Source of the DNA: a bacterium
GTDB lineage: Bacteria > UBA6262
Direction of reading: 5' to 3'
DNA length: 8,381 bases
Assembly: GCA_028716025.1 (NCBI GenBank)
Contig: JAQUQP010000080.1
Coordinates: 1-8,381, forward strand
Program-made: the position numbers and the translations under genes
Shown: positions 1 through 6,977 of the stretch, in pieces
Position numbering within the stretch: the first letter of the stretch is position 1
How the letters are laid out: the number at the start of each line of letters is the position of its first letter
The notes under the pieces: generated by a model
Databases searched by the model: none
What the model was told of the DNA's origin: nothing
Seen by the model: the letters and a program-made list of their open reading frames with translations, nothing else

Positions 1-246
1 GTCATCCCCTTCCGGTTTTCGATACTACAACGGTTACCGGGCCAAACAGATTATTTATTTATCAATTATGATAGCCTAGTCTGCGACTGAGTTCGGTTTC
101 GTAGCGAAAAAGAGATTTTTGAGCCGAAGACATTTTTTACGAAGCGAGCATATCTACATAGTGATATGTAAGCTGAGTAAAATATGGCTGCAGGCCAAAA
201 GGCTCTTTTGCAGTAGAAATAAGAACTTAGGAGCAGACGATAAATG
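1..246. other. Gene-free region left of the tRNA pair
   Basis: I see no credible gene here. Reading frames on both strands are short, lack ribosome binding sites and cut across the palindrome at 79-238. Bases 1-78 contain only a weak 5-bp stem (12-16 with 36-40) and an A/T-rich patch around 50-70. In many bacteria a Thr-Tyr tRNA pair is followed by further tRNAs and then tuf or secE-nusG, but none of these starts inside the window, so whatever follows lies beyond base 1. Confidence 0.6.
79..238. repeat. 160-bp imperfect palindrome (MITE-like or structured element)
   Basis: Two 76-nt arms, 79-154 and 163-238, are reverse complements of each other around an 8-nt centre (155-162), with no insertions or deletions. 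By hand count about 52 of 76 positions form Watson-Crick pairs, plus some G-U pairs. The outer ends match exactly (GTCTGC at 79-84 against GCAGAC at 233-238), as do the six pairs next to the centre (CATATC against GATATG). No target-site duplication is obvious and no transposase is encoded. It lies 9 bp beyond the 3' end of tRNA-Tyr. It could be a decayed non-autonomous mobile element or a folded RNA read from the tRNA promoter; the sequence alone does not decide. Confidence 0.7.
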
Positions 247-331
247 TGGACAGGGTAGGATTCGAACCTACGAAGAGCTTGCGCTCGACGGGTTTACAGC
301 CCGTTACCATTAACCGCTCGGCCACCTGTCC
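247..331 (-). tRNA. tRNA-Tyr (anticodon GUA)
   Basis: A class II cloverleaf of 85 nt. The acceptor stem GGACAGG (331-325) pairs with CCTGTCC (254-248), and the discriminator is A (247). The anticodon stem ACGGG/CCCGT encloses a loop reading CTGTAAA, giving anticodon GTA. A long variable arm with stem GAGC/GCTC and loop GCAA is typical of bacterial tRNA-Tyr. The T arm is GTAGG-TTCGAAT-CCTAC. CCA is not encoded (the bases after the acceptor stem are ACA), so a CCA-adding enzyme must complete the end. It lies 16 nt downstream of tRNA-Thr and is probably cotranscribed with it. Confidence 0.96.
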
Positions 332-347
332 ATTCATTAAATAAAAG

Positions 348-420
348 AGCCACCGGAGGGATTTGAACCCCCGACAGGCTGATTACAAATCAGCTACTCT
401 ACCAACTGAGTTACGGTGGC
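348..420 (-). tRNA. tRNA-Thr (anticodon UGU)
   Basis: A class I cloverleaf of 73 nt. The acceptor stem GCCACCG (420-414) pairs with CGGTGGC (355-349). The D stem is ACTC/GAGT, and the anticodon stem GCTGA/TCAGC encloses the loop TTTGTAA, giving anticodon TGT for threonine. The T arm is GGGGG-TTCAAAT-CCCTC with one G-U pair. CCA is not encoded, and the discriminator position (348) reads U where bacterial tRNA-Thr often has A. It is the first gene of the Thr-Tyr pair, about 36 nt downstream of the predicted transcription start. Confidence 0.96.
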
Positions 421-427
421 AGATAGT

Positions 428-446
428 TGGTACTTACTGGTACTTA
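428..446. repeat. Tandem 9-nt direct repeat in the tRNA leader
   Basis: On the minus strand TAAGTACCA occurs twice (446-438 and 436-428), separated by one base, between the predicted transcription start and the 5' end of tRNA-Thr. It lies in the part of the precursor that RNase P would remove. No function is evident, and it may be a small duplication. Confidence 0.6.
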
Positions 447-462
447 TAGAATAAACTTAATA

Positions 463-491
463 TTAATACACTAAAATACTAATATTGTCAA
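463..491 (-). promoter_or_regulatory. Predicted sigma70-type promoter for the tRNA-Thr/Tyr pair
   Basis: On the minus strand a perfect -35 box TTGACA (491-486) is followed by a 17-bp spacer and a -10 box TATTAA (468-463), which matches the consensus TATAAT at four of six positions. The -35 box overlaps the rlmB stop codon (490-488). Transcription would start near 456, leaving a leader of about 36 nt before tRNA-Thr. The spacing and A/T-rich context fit a strong housekeeping promoter. The call rests on sequence match only. Confidence 0.6.
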
Positions 492-1222
492 CTTTTTTGT
501 AATCTTTGCCTGATTATTTCATACAATAAAACACTAGCCGCGCAACTTACATTCAAACTATCCAGCTTCCCTGTTTGCGGTATAGCGATCACAAAATCGC
601 ATTTTTCCAGGATCAATTTCTGCAGCCCATATCCTTCACTGCCCAAAGCCAGTACCAGCTTGCCTGTTAAATCCTGATCAAAGCATTTTTTCCCGTCAGC
701 CTCCGCGCCTGCTACCCAGAATCCCCTGGCTTTGCACTTCTCTATCACCTGCACCAGGTTATTCGCTTGGATGACTGGTAAATATTCTATCGCCCCGGCG
801 CTTACTTTAGCCACAGTCTCGTTGATCCCGCAGGCATCCCGTTTAGGTATTATGATCGCGTCTGCTCCCAGTTGGTGGGCAGACCGGACAATAGCTCCCA
901 GGTTATGAGGATCAGTGACCCGGTCCAGGAGCACTAACAGCGCGTCTTTCTTGAGCTCCAGGCTGTCTAAAATCTGGTCCAGTTCAGCATACGCGACACT
1001 GGCTACCTGGGCCGCCACTCCCTGATGGTTAGCCCTGTCAGTTATCTGGTCCAGCCTTTTTTTATCAATGAACTGCACTACTATCTTGGCTTCCCTGGCT
1101 AAACGGAAAATAGTATCAATGATACTTCCTTTTAAACCTTGGGCAATATATACCTTATTAATAGAATGTTTGCTTTTTAATACTTCCAGGACTGGTTGCC
1201 TGCCAAAAATAATACCTGCCAC
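488..1222 (-). CDS. rlmB: 23S rRNA (guanosine-2'-O-)-methyltransferase RlmB, SPOUT/TrmH family
   Basis: Encodes 244 residues, the usual size for this family. RlmB uses S-adenosylmethionine to methylate the ribose 2'-O of a conserved guanosine in 23S rRNA (G2251 in E. coli). Residues 1-75 form the N-terminal substrate-binding domain, beginning IIFGRQPVLEVL. The SPOUT knot follows with its three motifs: DPHNLGAIVRSA at 104-115 (N107 and catalytic R113), LALGSEGYGL at 191-200 (E196), and IPQTGKLDSLNVS at 214-226. The start is GTG, 4 nt after the cysS TAG stop; the Shine-Dalgarno match is weak (GAAG about 7 nt upstream), suggesting coupling to cysS translation. Paralogues that modify other RNAs are possible, but length, motifs and location next to cysS favour RlmB. 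Confidence 0.93.
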   Translation of the reverse strand: MAGIIFGRQPVLEVLKSKHSINKVYIAQGLKGSIIDTIFRLAREAKIVVQFIDKKRLDQITDRANHQGVAAQVASVAYAELDQILDSLELKKDALLVLLDRVTDPHNLGAIVRSAHQLGADAIIIPKRDACGINETVAKVSAGAIEYLPVIQANNLVQVIEKCKARGFWVAGAEADGKKCFDQDLTGKLVLALGSEGYGLQKLILEKCDFVIAIPQTGKLDSLNVSCAASVLLYEIIRQRLQKS

Positions 1223-1226
1223 AGGA

Positions 1227-2675
1227 CTACTTCACTTTCCAGCGGGTACCATGAGCTGTATCTTCTATCACTATACCCTTAGCTGCTAATTGGTCGCGAA
1301 TCTGGTCTGACTCAGCCCATTGCTTATTGCGGCGCGCTTCTTCTCTTTTAGTAATAAGACTTTCAATCTCAGGCTTAGTAATCTCTTTTCCTTTGAGCAC
1401 ATCCGCGTTAGCAGGCTGCGCTCCACTGGTAGGAAATAAGCCCAGGACTTTTCCCAGTTTTATCATGGTCCTGGCCAGGTAACTTACTTCCATCATATCA
1501 AGATCAGTTTTTTCCAGCGCAATATTTGTAGCTGTGACTAGCTCATAAAGAACGGCTATTGCTTCTGCTGTATTAAAATCATCGTCCATCGCTTTTTCAA
1601 ATTTAGCTTCTGCCTCGGCAATGAGCGCGGGGGGGACTTTTTTCTCATTGATGTTCATGCTCATGCGCTCAACCGCTTCCCGCATATTGTGCAACACGGT
1701 AGTAAATCTTTCCTGGGCCCGGCTCATTTCTTCCAGCTTACTTTCACTGAAGTCAATCGGGCTGCGGTAGTGTTGGGAAATTAAGAATAAACGTACTACT
1801 TGAGGATCAAACTTCTGGTAAATTTCTTTCAAGGTAAAGAAATTACCCAAAGACTTGGACATTTTTTCCTTATTTATGGTCACAAATCCGTTATGCAACC
1901 AGTACTTGGAAAAAGGTTTGCCGGTGATTGCCTCAGACTGAGCGATCTCATTTTCATGATGGGGGAAAATGAGGTCCTGTCCCCCGCCATGTATGTCCAG
2001 GGTGTCTATTTTTAATTCGCCCAGGCTCATGGCTGAACACTCTATATGCCAACCCGGCCGGCCATTACCCCAGGGTGAGGGCCAGGAAGGTTCGCCTGGC
2101 TTTTCTTTTTTCCAAAGAGCGAAATCAAGCGGAGATTCTTTGCGTTCATCTACATCCACCCTCGCTCCTGATTTAAGCTGGTCCAATTCACGTTTGGAAA
2201 GTTTTCCATAGCCAGGAAATGAAGCTACCCTGAAATACACATCGCCATCAACAATGTAGGCATGATTGCTATTAACTAATTTCTCAACGATCTTGATAAT
2301 CTCTGGAATGTGTTCCGTAACTCGGGGATATATCATGGCAGGCTTTATATTGAGAGCGTTTATGTCCTGGAAATAAGCGTCAATATTCTTTTGGGCTAAT
2401 TCCAGCGGCTGAATATTTTTTTCCTGGGCCCGTTTAATGATCTTATCATCTATATCAGTAAAATTTTGGACATAGTTGACAGTATAACCTTTATATTCCA
2501 AATATCGCCGGATCACATCAAAAGCCACGTAGCAGCGCGCATGCCCCAGATGGACATCATCATACGGAGTAACGCCGCAAACATACATATTAACCACTTT
2601 ATTTTTAAGCGGTTTAAACTCTTCTTTCTTTTGGGTTAATGTATTATATACAAAAAGTGACAATTTATTTTTCAC
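1227..2675 (-). CDS. cysS: Cysteinyl-tRNA synthetase
   Basis: Encodes 482 residues from the chosen start. This class I aminoacyl-tRNA synthetase activates cysteine with ATP and attaches it to tRNA-Cys in the cytoplasm. Signatures: [10 protein letters not shown] with zinc ligand C33; HLGH at 42-45 (the HIGH motif); [10 protein letters not shown] near 71; WHIECSAMS with zinc ligand C213; FPHHENE near 237-243 with the remaining zinc ligands; KMSKS at 271-275; and a helical DALR-type C-terminal domain. The frame is open for 21 more codons upstream (to 2738), but that stretch is low-complexity, lies inside cysE and does not resemble the family. The GTG at 2675-2673, preceded by GGCGGAAAG, gives the normal N-terminus and an 11-nt overlap with cysE, consistent with translational coupling. 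A TTG at 2663 is an alternative start. Confidence 0.95.
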   Translation of the reverse strand: MKNKLSLFVYNTLTQKKEEFKPLKNKVVNMYVCGVTPYDDVHLGHARCYVAFDVIRRYLEYKGYTVNYVQNFTDIDDKIIKRAQEKNIQPLELAQKNIDAYFQDINALNIKPAMIYPRVTEHIPEIIKIVEKLVNSNHAYIVDGDVYFRVASFPGYGKLSKRELDQLKSGARVDVDERKESPLDFALWKKEKPGEPSWPSPWGNGRPGWHIECSAMSLGELKIDTLDIHGGGQDLIFPHHENEIAQSEAITGKPFSKYWLHNGFVTINKEKMSKSLGNFFTLKEIYQKFDPQVVRLFLISQHYRSPIDFSESKLEEMSRAQERFTTVLHNMREAVERMSMNINEKKVPPALIAEAEAKFEKAMDDDFNTAEAIAVLYELVTATNIALEKTDLDMMEVSYLARTMIKLGKVLGLFPTSGAQPANADVLKGKEITKPEIESLITKREEARRNKQWAESDQIRDQLAAKGIVIEDTAHGTRWKVK

Positions 2676-3300
2676 ACTCTTTCCGCCACCGTTGGCACTG
2701 TTTGCGGAATTCTTCGATTTCCTTCTGCATTTCTTCAATTTTTTCCATTAGCGGATCCGGGAGGTCAGAAGTTTGCACTAATTCTAAAGGATTAAATCCT
2801 TTAATGCGTACTACTTCGCCAGGAACACCAACTACCGTAGAATCATCAGGAACAGATTTTAAGATAACAGCATTTGCGCCGATCTTCACATTGTTGCCTA
2901 TCCTGATATTACCCAGGATCTTAGCCCCGGCACCGATCACCACATTATTGCCGATCGTTGGATGGCGCTTGCCTTTTTCCTTACCTGTGCCGCCTAATGT
3001 CACTCCTTGATAGATAGTGACATTGTCACCGATCTCGGTGGTTTCACCGATAACCACTCCCATACCGTGGTCAATAAAAAAATTGTTCCCGATCTTGGCT
3101 CCAGGATGGATCTCTATCCCGGTCAAAAACTTGCCGAACTGGGAGGTAAAACGGGCCAGTAACAACAAGTGCATCTTCATGAAAAAACGCGATAACCGGT
3201 AAAACCAAAGAGCGTGCAGGCCTGAATAGGTCAGCACAACTTCCAGGACGCTCCTGGCTGCCGGATCTCTCTCAAATATTGCTTTAATATCACGGATCAT
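2665..3300 (-). CDS. cysE: Serine O-acetyltransferase
   Basis: Encodes 211 residues. It transfers acetyl from acetyl-CoA to L-serine, giving O-acetylserine, the first step of cysteine synthesis. The N-terminal helical part carries the family signature ERDPAARS (10-17) and [14 protein letters not shown] (25-38). A left-handed beta-helix of hexapeptide repeats spans about 62-165, including [11 protein letters not shown] with catalytic H78, GGTGK at 103-107 and RHPTIG with H113. This is the short form lacking the longer enterobacterial N-terminal extension. The C-terminal tail (about 175-211) is highly charged and probably coiled-coil, ending in ECEK. The ATG at 3300 has GGAG 6 nt upstream and lies 1 nt after the ispF stop; the GTG at 3312 would sit inside ispF and is less likely. 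Its place beside cysS links cysteine supply with charging. Confidence 0.94.
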   Translation of the reverse strand: MIRDIKAIFERDPAARSVLEVVLTYSGLHALWFYRLSRFFMKMHLLLLARFTSQFGKFLTGIEIHPGAKIGNNFFIDHGMGVVIGETTEIGDNVTIYQGVTLGGTGKEKGKRHPTIGNNVVIGAGAKILGNIRIGNNVKIGANAVILKSVPDDSTVVGVPGEVVRIKGFNPLELVQTSDLPDPLMEKIEEMQKEIEEFRKQCQRWRKECEK

Positions 3301-3301
3301 T

Positions 3302-3778
3302 TTACACTCCACTTTTTAGGCTCACGATAGCCATCGCGGCGATCGCCTGGCCTTTGCCGATCAATCCCACACCTTCATTAGTAGTCGCTTTAATGCCGAT
3401 ACAATTCTTATGCATTTTTAACACGCCGGCGATATTTTTCTTTATCTGTTCAACATATTTCCCGATCTTAGGCGCTTCAGCCAGGACAACCACATCGACA
3501 TTAGACGGCTGGTATTTCTTTTTCCTGACAATACGCAGGGTTTGGCGCAGTAATTCCAGGCTGGAGATACCCTTATAGGCATCATCCGTAGTCGGGAAAT
3601 AATAACCAATATCCCTTTCACCGGCAGCCCCGAGCATAGCATCACAGACAGCATGCAATAAGACATCTGCGTCAGAATGGCCCAGCAACCCTTTCTGGAA
3701 AGGAATTTGCACTCCCCCCAGGAACAGTTTGCGGCCCTTTACCAAACGATGAATATCATATCCTAAACCATACCGCAT
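3302..3778 (-). CDS. ispF: 2-C-methyl-D-erythritol 2,4-cyclodiphosphate synthase
   Basis: Encodes 158 residues, full length. It cyclises CDP-methylerythritol 2-phosphate with release of CMP, the fifth step of the MEP isoprenoid pathway, and works as a cytoplasmic homotrimer. Numbering matches E. coli without gaps through the key sites: zinc ligands D8, H10 and H42; D46 and D56; and the KATTNE segment (130-135) with T133 and E135 near the active site. The usual FPDTD loop reads FPTTD here, with T63 in place of aspartate, and the preceding GDIG is RDIG. The ATG follows the ispD TAA directly (TAAATG), so translation is probably coupled. It is separate from IspD rather than fused as in some proteobacteria. 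Confidence 0.95.
   Translation of the reverse strand: MRYGLGYDIHRLVKGRKLFLGGVQIPFQKGLLGHSDADVLLHAVCDAMLGAAGERDIGYYFPTTDDAYKGISSLELLRQTLRIVRKKKYQPSNVDVVVLAEAPKIGKYVEQIKKNIAGVLKMHKNCIGIKATTNEGVGLIGKGQAIAAMAIVSLKSGV
3307..3310 (-). promoter_or_regulatory. Ribosome binding site deciding the cysE start
   Basis: GGAG on the minus strand lies 6 nt upstream of the ATG at 3300-3298 and within the last codons of ispF. It supports that ATG over the in-frame GTG at 3312-3310, which itself overlaps this site. Confidence 0.7.
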
Positions 3779-4465
3779 TTATTGCCAGCCTTTCCGGATA
3801 ACATTGTCAGCGATAGAAAGATCAATAGCCGTGGTAATTTTAATATTATTATAGCTGGCCATGACCAGTTTAACTTTCCGTCCCAGTTTTTCCGCCAAAC
3901 TGGCATCGTCAGTACCGTAGAAACCTTTTTTCATGGCCTGCTGATACGCTTTCATGATCAATACATATTGGAATACCTGCGGAGTTTGGATGATCCATAA
4001 CGTATCCCGGTCGATGGTTCTTTTTACTATGTCCCCGGCGCCGCATTCTTTGATCGTATCCTTGACCGGAACAGCAGCTACAGCTGCCTGGTACTTAACC
4101 GCCGCCTGGACCGTCTTCCTGATTATCTGCTCTGTCACCAGGCAGCGCACCCCATCATGTATAGCGACATAATCACAGGGAGAAAGATTTTTTAATCCCT
4201 GGTATACTGAATCCTGGCGTTCTTTGCCACCTGCTACCAGTTTTACCTGGATTAATTTATACTTTTTAAGAATATTTTCCTGGCAATAACGTAACGAATC
4301 CCGGTTTATCACCAGTACGATTTCGCTAAATATGCCGCTTTTAATGAACCTTTGTAGAGTATGCCAAAGGACAGGCTTGCCAGCCACAGTCAGGAATTGC
4401 TTGGGTTTACGGGAATTCATGCGCTTGCCCGAGCCAGCTGCCACTATAACTGCCGCTATTTTCAT
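3779..4465 (-). CDS. ispD: 2-C-methyl-D-erythritol 4-phosphate cytidylyltransferase
   Basis: Encodes 228 residues, the usual length. It joins CTP and methylerythritol 4-phosphate to give CDP-methylerythritol, the third MEP pathway step. The N-terminal nucleotide-binding loop reads AAGSGKRMNSRKPKQF (9-24). Further signatures are GGKERQDSVYQGL (79-91), the acidic metal site HDGVR (103-107), TIDRDTLWIIQTPQVF with the conserved arginine and TPQ, GTDDASLAE, and NNIKITT near the C-terminus. The usual HDAARP reads HDGVRC, with the aspartate and arginine retained. The ATG overlaps the TGA of the upstream gene (ATGA), and AAGGAAG (4476-4470) supplies a strong ribosome binding site. ispF follows directly and acts two steps later in the same pathway. 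Confidence 0.95.
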   Translation of the reverse strand: MKIAAVIVAAGSGKRMNSRKPKQFLTVAGKPVLWHTLQRFIKSGIFSEIVLVINRDSLRYCQENILKKYKLIQVKLVAGGKERQDSVYQGLKNLSPCDYVAIHDGVRCLVTEQIIRKTVQAAVKYQAAVAAVPVKDTIKECGAGDIVKRTIDRDTLWIIQTPQVFQYVLIMKAYQQAMKKGFYGTDDASLAEKLGRKVKLVMASYNNIKITTAIDLSIADNVIRKGWQ

Positions 4466-5445
4466 TTATCTTCCTTGCCCTTTAATCTCGTAAATATCAT
4501 CCGGCCGGCTGTAGTCTGTAAAACGCTGGTCACCACTACTTCGAGTTTTTCACCGATCTTCTTGCGGCCTTCTTCCACTACTACCATGGTGCCGTCTTCC
4601 AGATAAGCAATACCCTGGCTATGTTCTTTCCCTTCCTTAACCACCATTACCTGCATCATTTCACCGGGTATGACCATTGGTTTTACAGCGTTGGATAATT
4701 CATTCACGTTTAATACCACGACTCCGCTGAGAGCAGCTATCTTGTTCAAATTAAAATCCGTAGTGATAACTTTTGCTTTTAGCTCAGTCGCCAGCTTAAC
4801 TATTTTTATATCCGCTTCCGCTGTCTCTGGATAGTCTTTCTCATAGATCCGCAGCTGGATATTCTTGTTTTCTTGCAACCGGTTCAGTATCTCCAACCCA
4901 CGGCGGCCGCGGCTGCGCTTCATACTATCTCCACTGTCAGCGACTGTTTGTAGTTCCTTTAAAATGAAACGTGGCACGATAAAAATGCCATCCAGGAATT
5001 TAGCGTCACAGACATCAGCTATTCTGCCGTCAATGATCGCGCTGGTATCTAGGATCTTCAGGTCCTGGCCTTTTACCGCCTTTGAGATATTCTGGTCCAG
5101 TAAATTCAATTCCTCTTTTTTGCGGATAGCAATGAGGAGCCCAAAATAAGCAAAAGCTAATTTTATGAGTACAGAATAAGGTTTGTATAAATTATTGAAA
5201 GTTTGGTTCTCTACCAGGCTCACCGCATAATCGAGCAACTTAGCCCCGATCAAACCGATAATAGCACCTAAAATACCGGCTACCAAGTCATCCAGTGGGA
5301 TTTTCTCGATCATCATTTCGATCATAATAATTCCCGCGGCTACAGCCGTACCTAAAAGGACGCCTTGCGGACCTTCGCCCCATTGGAAATAACCAATAAT
5401 CGGACCGGCGATCACTACTAATAATCTGATCATCCAAATAATCAT
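4462..5445 (-). CDS. yacL: YacL-like membrane protein with PIN and TRAM domains
   Basis: Encodes 327 residues. Four hydrophobic segments (about 6-21, 28-46, 53-72 and 90-107) anchor it in the inner membrane. A PIN nuclease-fold domain follows (about 130-235) with the expected acidic residues D133 (in ILDTSAIIDGR), E164 (in FILKELQ), D212 and D230 (in TTDFN). A TRAM RNA-binding domain occupies about 258-320. This layout is that of the YacL family, which sits beside radA and ispD in many Gram-positive bacteria; an RNase role is inferred from the PIN fold, and the cellular target is unknown to me. The ATG at 5445 has a good ribosome binding site, and the stop overlaps the ispD start by 4 nt. An internal ATG at 5433 is a weaker alternative. 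Confidence 0.9.
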   Translation of the reverse strand: MIIWMIRLLVVIAGPIIGYFQWGEGPQGVLLGTAVAAGIIMIEMMIEKIPLDDLVAGILGAIIGLIGAKLLDYAVSLVENQTFNNLYKPYSVLIKLAFAYFGLLIAIRKKEELNLLDQNISKAVKGQDLKILDTSAIIDGRIADVCDAKFLDGIFIVPRFILKELQTVADSGDSMKRSRGRRGLEILNRLQENKNIQLRIYEKDYPETAEADIKIVKLATELKAKVITTDFNLNKIAALSGVVVLNVNELSNAVKPMVIPGEMMQVMVVKEGKEHSQGIAYLEDGTMVVVEEGRKKIGEKLEVVVTSVLQTTAGRMIFTRLKGKEDK

Positions 5446-5452
5446 AAAGTAT

Positions 5453-5460
5453 TCACCACC
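5453..5460 (-). promoter_or_regulatory. Ribosome binding site of the yacL-like gene
   Basis: GGTGGTGA on the minus strand lies 7 nt before the ATG at 5445, matching the anti-Shine-Dalgarno pattern around GGTGA. It marks a fresh ribosome entry after the intergenic element that separates this gene from radA. Confidence 0.6.
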
Positions 5461-5477
5461 CTTCTTTTAAGACAAAT

Positions 5478-5574
5478 ACGAAATTTGAAATCCTAAATCC
5501 TAAACAACGTTTTTGCCATTAGTTTGAACATTCGATATTTATATTTGTTTAGAATTTCGAATTTAGAATTTAGT
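5478..5574. repeat. AT-rich inverted-repeat element (MITE-like) between radA and the yacL-like gene
   Basis: The 30-nt arms 5478-5507 and 5545-5574 pair at about 24 of 30 positions by hand count, around a 37-nt centre. Within each arm a short motif of the type TAAATYC is repeated two or three times. The right arm runs into the 3' end of radA and includes its TAA stop (5572-5570). There is no coding content. The A/T-rich composition differs from the flanking genes, which suggests a dispersed intergenic element; a second copy is not present in this window. Confidence 0.65.
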
Positions 5575-6940
5575 GCTTATTTCTTATAATATGATCTATT
5601 GCTTCACGAATATTCCTAACTCCGATCACTTCAATTTTATTTTTAAGCGCTTGCGCCTCTTTTACGTTACCGGCCGGGATCACTGCTTGTTTGAAACCGA
5701 GTTTAGCTGCTTCCTGCAGCCGTTCCTTGACAAAATTAATAGCCCTCACTTCACCGCTTAATCCCACTTCACCCATTACTGCGGTCAGTTTATCAACGGG
5801 GATATTACGTAAAGCGCTGGCGACAGCGCATATTAATCCCAGGTCGCTGGCTGGCTCATCTATCTCTATACCGCCCACTACATTGACAAAGACATCCTGG
5901 TTTCCCAGGTGCATACCTAAACGTTTTTCCATTACCGCCATTAGCAATAATACCCGGTTATAGTCAATCCCCTGAACCTGTCGCCTGGCTACCGGCATAT
6001 ACGTACTCGTTACCAGGCTTTGCAATTCTACCAGCAGGGGCCTGGTCCCTTCCAGGCTGACTACCACTACAGTACCACTGGCAGTCTCATGGCGTTCACT
6101 TAGCAAGACCTCCGAAGGATTAAGAACTTCCGCCAAACCCTTCTCCTGCATTGTAAAAATACCGATCTCATTCGTTGATCCAAACCGGTTTTTTACAGCA
6201 CGCAGGATGCGATAATTGTGTTGTACATCACCTTCAAAATAAAGGACCGTGTCTACCATATGTTCCAAGACCCGCGGACCGGCAATCTCGCCAACTTTTG
6301 TCACATGGCCGCAAATAAAAGTAGCAATGGTATAGCCTTTAGCCAGATTCATTAACTGCAAGGTACATTCCCGGACCTGGCCCACACTTCCCGGAGCGCT
6401 CGGTAGATTAGGATCATAAAGTGTTTGTATCGAATCAATGAACAAGAACTTGGGATTTAATTTTTTGCAATATTCCAGGACCTGTTGGATATTGGTTTCA
6501 CTGACTAAATAAAGCTGTTCGCTGGCTACGCCCAGTCTTTCAGCCCGCAATTTTATCTGTTGGGGAGATTCTTCACCGGAAATATAGAGAATTATTCCTT
6601 GACGACTTAAAGGCTGGGCTACTTGTAAAAGTAATGTCGACTTGCCGATACCAGGTGCCCCGCCGATCAAAATCAGTGATCCGGGGACGATCCCGCCGCC
6701 GACGATCCGGTCAAACTCGCCGATCCCGGTGGGAACCCGGTCTACTTCAATAGATTTTATCTGCGACAAAGTTTGCGGTGTGCCTGCGACATGGGTATTA
6801 CTGGCTTTATGTTTTGCCGGAGCGGCTACTTTCTCCTCCACCAGTGTATTCCATTTTCCACAATCAGGACACTTACCCATCCAGTTGATCGATTCATACC
6901 CGCATTCCTGACAGCGAAATACAATTTTATCCTTAGCCAT
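5570..6940 (-). CDS. radA: DNA repair protein RadA (Sms)
   Basis: Encodes 456 residues from the ATG at 6940. RadA is a RecA-related, DnaB-like hexameric helicase that drives branch migration and processes recombination intermediates. Domains in order: a four-cysteine zinc finger (C10, C13, C24, C27); a RecA-type ATPase with Walker A GAPGIGKS (94-101), Walker B LFIDS (about 166-170) and the RadA-specific KNRFG motif (250-254); and a Lon-protease-like C-terminal domain (about 280-450) without evident protease function. The frame continues to a TTG at 6949, but the ATG gives the family N-terminus MAKDKIVFRCQECG. It lies 37 nt after the mlaD-like gene. The final stop codon falls within the inverted-repeat element, yet the length is normal. 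Confidence 0.95.
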   Translation of the reverse strand: MAKDKIVFRCQECGYESINWMGKCPDCGKWNTLVEEKVAAPAKHKASNTHVAGTPQTLSQIKSIEVDRVPTGIGEFDRIVGGGIVPGSLILIGGAPGIGKSTLLLQVAQPLSRQGIILYISGEESPQQIKLRAERLGVASEQLYLVSETNIQQVLEYCKKLNPKFLFIDSIQTLYDPNLPSAPGSVGQVRECTLQLMNLAKGYTIATFICGHVTKVGEIAGPRVLEHMVDTVLYFEGDVQHNYRILRAVKNRFGSTNEIGIFTMQEKGLAEVLNPSEVLLSERHETASGTVVVVSLEGTRPLLVELQSLVTSTYMPVARRQVQGIDYNRVLLLMAVMEKRLGMHLGNQDVFVNVVGGIEIDEPASDLGLICAVASALRNIPVDKLTAVMGEVGLSGEVRAINFVKERLQEAAKLGFKQAVIPAGNVKEAQALKNKIEVIGVRNIREAIDHIIRNKH

Positions 6941-6977
6941 TCCAACCAACTTTTCGATATTTTAATCTGTCATTTTA

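Noticed and set aside
62..133. Minus-strand frame of 23 codons starting MSSAQKSLFRYE
   Set aside because: No ribosome binding site precedes it, and it lies in one arm of the palindrome; the coding look is not supported by anything else.
92..138. Plus-strand stem (92-99 with 121-128) followed by six T as a terminator
   Set aside because: The T-run is part of the longer palindrome's arm, and no plus-strand gene is seen upstream within the window.
119..313. 64-codon plus-strand reading frame
   Set aside because: It crosses the right half of the palindrome and most of the tRNA-Tyr gene in antisense; the frame is open by chance.
459..486. Hairpin after rlmB as a rho-independent terminator
   Set aside because: The stem is entirely A/T apart from one mismatch and is not followed by a T-run on the minus strand; the promoter reading explains the sequence better.
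2676..2738. 21-residue N-terminal extension of CysS
   Set aside because: It is rich in Lys, Ser, Asn and Gly, lies wholly within cysE in another frame, and does not match known CysS N-termini; the GTG at 2675 is better placed.
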